64,000 bases of DNA. Origin: Karalla daura (taxonomy: Eukaryota; Chordata; Actinopteri; Chaetodontiformes; Leiognathidae). The position numbers were made by a program, and so were the translations under genes. Numbering within the stretch: the stretch's first letter is position 1; each line of letters opens with the position of its first letter. Of the stretch, positions 58,629 through 64,000 are shown piece by piece. The notes under the pieces are model-generated. The model had not been told where the DNA came from. It did not search any database and saw only the letters and a program-made list of their open reading frames with translations. Location: positions 20,796,509 to 20,860,508 of the forward strand of contig CM055196.1 in the NCBI GenBank assembly GCA_029224185.1. The letters run 5' to 3'.

Positions 58629-60084
58629 CCCGCAGCTTGAAGCCCCACCCCCTTTAACAAGGTCACTCTCAGTGTGAGTCCCACATCAGGCTACTCTGAC
58701 TGCAGTGTAAAGATCACTGTTCAGGGTTCATGATATACAATGTGTTCATGGTTGGAGTTGTCACCGCAGACAACCCTGAAATCGTGCCCATCCCCATCTC
58801 AACTGCTTCAACTAATCAAATTGTAATGCGACGTTTCCTTGTCGAGTGCATGACAACGTGCAGGGGCTGCTTAAATTAACCATAGGATTTGCAATTGATT
58901 GCCTGTAGCTGTAGCATGCAATGTCCAAACTTCCCCAGCGCTGTGACAGAGCTGGAAAAGAGGGGGGAAAAAAACAGAATGTCAAGGCTGAAGGTATTTC
59001 TTTAATGATCTGAGCTGTTGGACCTGTCTGAGCAGTCATTGCATGACCCTGCAGCGCTCGACTTTTCTCTCCTCTTCGCTTTTTTTCTTTCATATTTTTC
59101 ACACATACAAAGAACAACACAACAAGAAGAAATTTGAACTGTTTTTTTTTCTCTTTTTAATCACAGCATTTTTCTAGATTCAAAAAAAGTCAAACAAGGA
59201 AGCATTGATGTCACATTTTTATTTGGCATTGCGGTGACCTCTGAGATAAAATCAATGTTTCGGATCTGATGGTTTTTTTTTGTTTTTGTTTTTTCCCATT
59301 TATCTGAGCAGGAAGTAAGCAGAGCATGTAATATTCAGTGGCTAAAGAAACAATGTTTCCTGGAGGAAAGGCTGTCAGCTTTGAAATTATAGCACGGTGA
59401 AAAATCTTGTTTTTGTCATTTTTATTTGTTCCGATGCTGTGACCATAGATGTGCTGTAGATAAACCGATTTTGTAAAAACAGACAAATTAATTTAAACAA
59501 AAAAAAAGATGAATGCCAATCTGACATCTGTGTGGAAAATGCAAAACAACAGCAATGCGCGAATTAAACTAAGCCTAACAGGCTGCAGAACTGATACTTT
59601 TGAGCGTCAGATGTTGCATCTAAGAGCACATCTAAGATGTGATTTTCTCTTTTGAAAACATTTGGAAAGGACCAAGTTAGTAGTCTCCTCCACTGCTTTC
59701 AGCCTTTTAAAACTAAACATACCTTCATGGCTCCAGCTTCATGATCTAAAAGTCTGAAATAGGATAATTATATCTATCTATCTATATCTATCTAAAGAGA
59801 TCTAAAATACGATAAATTATTCACTTCATTGATTTACATTTGCTAGTTCTTGCTAGTTTATCGCAGTGTCTAAAGTCAGATAATCTGATTTTATCTACTT
59901 GCCAGATGCTAGATGTGGATGCTGAACTCCACAGGAGTACCAGTGTGAGACCATACCCTTACTTATAGTACATTTAATTGATTCATTTCTTTTTTTATCC
60001 ATTTCTCCCAAAATGCACAGCCAACATCACAGCATCAGTGAACACACTTCCTGCCTTGGAGCCTGTGAGTGAAGTTTACTACTG

Positions 60085-60160
60085 CAGGTCAGCGTGTCGT
60101 CCCAGGAGTGCAGTGCGGGTTAAGTGTCTTGCTCAGAGGCACCTGCAAGCCATTGTTAAA
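60085..60160. mobile_element. LINE-related fragment
   Basis: GGGTTAAGTGTCTTGCTCAG followed by AGGCACCTGCA resembles GGGTTAGGTGCCTTGCTCAAGGGCAC-type sequence common in teleost L2-like 3' regions. Short and approximate. Confidence 0.45.
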
Positions 60161-61004
60161 AGATGTTAATTGTTGCGAGAGGGAGAAAGAGAGAGAGAGA
60201 AGGAGGTGAAACTGCACAGATAATCTGTACAAGTAGAATTCTAATACTTGTCAGATTGCAAATTGGGCAAAACTTAAAAACGTCAGGAAAAAGAAAAAAA
60301 AGAAAAAAAACTCTTAACGTCTTATTTTTGTGTGTGTCAAATTCCTTGTTTGAGCACTTTCTGGTTTGGGATTACTGAGGCCAGATTAGGGAAAAGTATT
60401 GGTGTAATACAGAACACACTGACAGAAAATGTATCCCCAAATGAAGATAAGAGGAACTGCAAAAAGGATTACCACTGGAATCACAATGACAGTGTGTTTT
60501 CTGCAAAGTGATGTATGAAATTTTTGGCATGAGCAAAAAGCTGTCATCTTAACTACTTTTTTTATTCCTCTGGTTGTTTATTTTTATTTTTTTCTTTTAC
60601 AGGATGAGTCTGCAGTTTTATAATGCTGAATATTGAAGCAATCCATCCTCTAAACTTAATGACAAATATGCTGTTTGTTAAGTCAGCTGGGGGCAACGTG
60701 AGCACTTTCCGCAGATTTATTTTACTGCTCAAGAGAAGATGTGGTTTTACAGAAAAAAAAAAACCTTTTGTGCTTAATGTCGAAGACGGAGGCCTGCTGA
60801 CAGATGGTTTGCAGAGGTTTCAAACGTGTTAGCCTACGCACACGCCACTGTAAGGTAAACTCCCCAGGATCCCTGTTAGTCACTGAGGCCATGATATGTT
60901 CTGCTGGCAGCCCGGGGGGTTGTGCCACACGGGTGATGCGTTTGCCTGTCAGGTGTCTCGCGGTGAGAGCTAATCCTATTGAAAATAGAAATGTTTTCTG
61001 CCTT

Positions 61005-61043
61005 GGGATGGAGGGAGGGATAGGGTTGGGAGGTGTGGGGGGG
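61005..61043 (+). other. G-quadruplex motif
   Basis: Six G-runs (five GGG and a final run of seven G) are separated by short loops (GGGATGGAGGGAGGGATAGG, then GTTGGGAGGTGTGGGGGGG). It is the strongest G4 motif in the window. Confidence 0.75.
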
Positions 61044-61590
61044 TACACATGAGGCCCCAAGGAGTCAGTCATCCATGTGCATGAGGAGAGATAGCCTAAT
61101 CTTGTCACAGACACAGGAGGAAAGGGAAAGTCCCACGCTATCAGTGGCAACGATTTCTGCTCATGGAGACCATTTGTAAAATCACGCTAGCAGATGATAG
61201 AAGCTGAGAGAGTTTTTTTTTTTTTCCTCCCCTTCCTTTAAGGCTTGGCTGTTGTTGATCCGCAGTTCAGTTATGCATACATTTATGTTATATATCATTT
61301 CAGACTCTTACCCTTGAAATTACTTTTCTGTCAGGCTCACCGATAGAGTTTTGCACACCACTCCCGTCGTCTGTCACCGCCCTCGCTTTGCGTTTTTGGT
61401 CTGGCTTTCTGTTTGTCATTTCAAATGATTTAAAAGTTAAATACCGTGCAAATGGGGTTTATCCGTGACTCATCTCCTCTATCCCTGTTTTCTATGCACA
61501 GTTTAATTTCTACCCAGACTGAAAATGTTCATTTTGAATGCATCTCCCACAATAGCTGTAATCGTCCAGAGGTTGTTAAAGGAGACGAGC

Positions 61591-61625
61591 GGCACGATGG
61601 GCAAGTGGTTAGCACTTCTTTCACC
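61591..61625 (+). mobile_element. SINE-like repeat head, S6
   Basis: GGCACGATGGGCAAGTGGTT followed by AGCACTTCTTTCACC matches the head (GGCACGGTGG..CAGTGGTTAGCACTGTCGCC) of the repeat at S1-S5. The body is absent. Confidence 0.55.
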
Positions 61626-61769
61626 ACTAGCCGGCAAATTGGCAGACAATGCGATCCGGCTCTGTGAGTGATCCAAACCATTCACATGGGCCCAGTTTCC
61701 CAGATAGAGGGCGGACACTGTACCACATGTTCACACGTGCACTACCTGCACCGGGAATACTAGGACTGT

Positions 61770-61783
61770 CCAGTAGATGGCAG
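61770..61783 (+). promoter_or_regulatory. CTCF-like core motif
   Basis: CCAGTAGATGGCAG fits the CTCF core CCASYAGRKGGCRS at every position and is followed by TAAC. It is outside the fold-back element and in the same orientation as the site at 52183. Confidence 0.45.
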
Positions 61784-61989
61784 TAACAAAAGGCACGGCC
61801 CGACGCATGCATACACTCTCTGCATGCAAATCTCGACATGAGTCCAATTACCAGACTTGACAATTGGACAATCTGTTTTTACTCCTTACAATTCTTCTGA
61901 ATGTAATAGAATAATGAATGAATGAATTAATAAATTAATGAATAGAATTGAATTTGCCTTTTTTTATCCCACAGTTGTCAAAGTCCTGC

Positions 61990-62440
61990 CTGTTTCTGTC
62001 ACACTGTGGTGAGGTTTGTCTTGTCTTTGTGTTTTGTGTCATTTCCTGTTTTATTTTGAAAGCATAACCCTCCTCATGTTGGGTCACTTGCCCTTTCCTT
62101 GTGGCGGACCTGAGTCTTATTCTCTCCTAATCACTGGTGCTCAGTCTGTGTCTCCCTCCCCTGTGTCTCCTCTCTGCATTTTGGTTTGTTTGCTCGTGCT
62201 TCTTGTTCTTTGTGCTTCAGTCAAGTTTCATGTTTATTCAAGTCCCTTGTGTTTAGTGCTCCTTTGTGGTCCCCCTGTTCCTAGTGTTCTCCAGGTAAGC
62301 TCACCATCCATGTGTCTCGTCTGTGTTACCTGGTCACCTGTGCTTCCCTTGTTTCATTTTCTCTGTGTTTTGCTCCCTCATGCCACCTAAATAAACGTTC
62401 TCATTTTGTTTGCGTCCAGAGTCGTCCATTTGGGTTCCTA
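61990..62440 (+). mobile_element. probable dispersed-repeat segment with a polyadenylation-like end
   Basis: The T/C-rich, stop-poor sequence from CTGTCACACTGTGGTGAGG to CACCTAAATAAACGTTCTC and CCATTTGGGTTCC resembles a teleost repeat that ends in AATAAAC followed by a GGGTCC-type terminus. Recognition is from memory. The 124-codon frame in it is a by-product of the low-purine composition. Confidence 0.4.
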
Positions 62441-64000
62441 TAGCTTTTTAGGCACAGACTTAATCAGACAACAAATTGTAGAGATGCCACAAAGTAGGTG
62501 GCAATACCCTAACTAAATCCTTGTTGTGGTCCAACTAGGGCCTACTCTATTGTTCCATTTTATGAATAATACATTTGATTAGGATTGAGAGGTATCACTT
62601 TAAAAAGTGTGGGATTGGCTCACCTGTATAACCATAGGACATAATCATTTACAGGTATGTGCTCACCCATGTATTACCTTTTCATCAACAATTAGACATG
62701 GCCTTTATCTGGATAAAAATGGCCTGGATATGAACATCCCAGGTTGCCTTTCAGCATTCCGCTTTCCTGGATAGGACCCATATAAATGCTGGGTTAAATG
62801 GCCTCTTGTTATGAGTGCGAGAGTAAATGGTGTGTGTGTATGTGTCCTGTGATGACTGGCGGCCTGCCCAGGTTGTATTTCCTACCTTGGCCCTATATGC
62901 ATTCGGACTGGCTCCAGCAGAGCTGCGCCACACTGGTTAGGTACAAAGCAGGTTAAGAAAATGGATGTCTATATGTTAAAGAAGAGAAGTAGCTATTGAT
63001 TAAATCCTGTTGTCCCCTTGGACTCTGTTCATAATGTCAGTTAAGCATCCCCGCTGTCTCCAGTCCCTGTCTCCAGTCCCAACGATGCTTGGCGGCATAA
63101 TGTAGTGGCTCCTCGCCGCTCTGCATGCTGTGGCAGTGGCAGGGCGGCGGCGACAACTACAGCGATATTCTCTGAGGTCCCGTCACTGTGACGGAGTGGC
63201 AGGAATAATCTTTGCATGCCAAGGCTGACGGCTTTCAAGTGGGGGGGAAACAAGGGGCCAATTCCCTTATCAGGCTCCGCTTTCGCTCTTAAAATAGCCG
63301 GCGGCAGTTTTGATGTAGAGTTGACTTCCAGGTTTCAGTCAAGCTGGATCAGCAGGAAGTCACAAGCTCCTTGCGCTTGCAGTTTCATTAATGCTTAAAC
63401 ACAGCAGCGAGGGATCTGCAGCGAGACCGAGACAATAGCTCACATTTCATCACGTCACAGTCCAGAGTTGCACGTGGTCTGACGATGTGAGGACGTATTC
63501 TGGGTCATCTGCACACAGCATATGGCCTCGTTTTTTTGGTGCTCATAGTTCAGCCTGCGTCTACACAAAACCTTGGCTTCAGCTTTAAACTAACAGCAGG
63601 ATCTTTTGTGCTTTTTTTTTTTCTTTAAGTTTCCCTGAACTCAGCAAACATCTTCCCAGCATTCATCTGAAATATAAACCTGCCAACCAACCAAGCAAGC
63701 CACTGGATCACCCCACGTTGCTGCTGACAATGCTTCGAATCATTTGTAGCTTTGTGCCTTTACAGGTCAAAAATATTAAATTAAGAATGACTTAATTCCT
63801 GATGGGGACTAATTAAACTTCAATAGCGTCACTGTTTCTATATCATTTGAGGAACATTGCCGATGGCAGCTTTGCGAGACAGTACCATTCTGATGAATTT
63901 CAATGTCATATGAGGAAATTATGCTTTAAATCATTAGTATTAGATCAGCAATTGTGTTACATATGATGTTTTAGAGCTGCAGAGCAAATATTGAGAGGGT
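62440..64000. other. anonymous noncoding DNA
   Basis: No gene supported apart from the S7 repeat. 63710-64000 is repeat-free and TAAT-rich and may be a conserved noncoding element cut by the window edge. Confidence 0.4.
62812..62968 (+). mobile_element. SINE-like repeat, 3' half, S7
   Basis: GAGTGCGAGAGTAAATGGTG, CCTGTGATGACTGGCGGCC, TGCCCAGGTTGTATTTCC and a 3' end GTTAAGAAAATGGATG follow the order of the 3' half of S1. Confidence 0.65.

Larger units (their letters stand above)
58640..61585. other. anonymous noncoding DNA
   Basis: No gene supported. A short (TATC)n tract lies at 59770-59794 and a purine-rich tract at 60177-60205. The 142-codon minus-strand frame at 60722-61150 crosses the G-quadruplex motif and has no recognisable domain. 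Confidence 0.45.

Noticed and set aside
60722..61150. 142-codon minus-strand frame
   Set aside because: Crosses a C-rich (G4 complement) tract and has no domain.
62016..62390. 124-codon frame rich in V, L, C and S
   Set aside because: The sequence is T/C-rich and resembles a dispersed repeat, so hydrophobic codons follow from composition.

Overview
This window looks like noncoding DNA from a ray-finned fish, probably a percomorph-type teleost. It is AT-rich, has very long microsatellites, no long open reading frames, and carries many interspersed repeats that I recognise from teleost genomes: an L2-type LINE 3' end, SINE-like repeats, hAT-like nonautonomous elements and a palindromic MITE. 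All homology statements come from memory of repeat families, because no search could be run. I find no convincing multi-exon protein gene and no tRNA or rRNA. The open reading frames are chance frames, frames through simple repeats, or frames inside transposons. The window is best read as intergenic DNA or a very large intron.

Layout. 1-4.2 kb is mostly anonymous, with two inverted repeats, an old dispersed repeat (about 2.36-2.81 kb) and a MITE relic. 4.2-5.0 kb is a pyrimidine-rich, promoter-like stretch ending in a possible 5' exon with a GTAAGC donor at 4936. 5-13.8 kb holds a (GT)n array, a G-quadruplex motif and a 129-bp pure (TCTA)n array. 13.8-31 kb has two hAT-like relics, several SINE-like fragments, three MITE copies and a perfect 21-bp hairpin at 23.93 kb. 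31.8-32.6 kb is the 3' end of an L2-type LINE on the minus strand, with a duplicated tail. 32.8-33.7 kb looks like conserved regulatory DNA. 38-43.9 kb contains a MITE nested in a SINE-like repeat, a (TTTC)n array and two unusual local inverted repeats.

The outstanding object is a 3,736-bp fold-back element at 50,111-53,846. Its two inverted arms (770 and 1,036 bp) look nearly identical. The length difference is 266 bp, exactly two units of a CpG-dense 133-bp tandem repeat present as two full units in the left arm and four in the right. Its unique 1.9-kb centre has promoter-like motifs (a full CRE, a ZNF143-like box) and a consensus CTCF core. I could not place it in a named superfamily or find its target-site duplication.

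53.9-64 kb is again mostly single-copy DNA with regulatory-looking segments (about 56.0-56.5 kb), a seventh MITE copy, LINE and SINE-like fragments, a second CTCF-like site at 61.77 kb and a strong G-quadruplex motif at 61.0 kb.

The seven MITE copies (about 3.7, 18.6, 24.3, 27.9, 38.7, 47.8 and 58.5 kb) belong to one palindromic family, and most have lost one arm at or near the palindrome centre.
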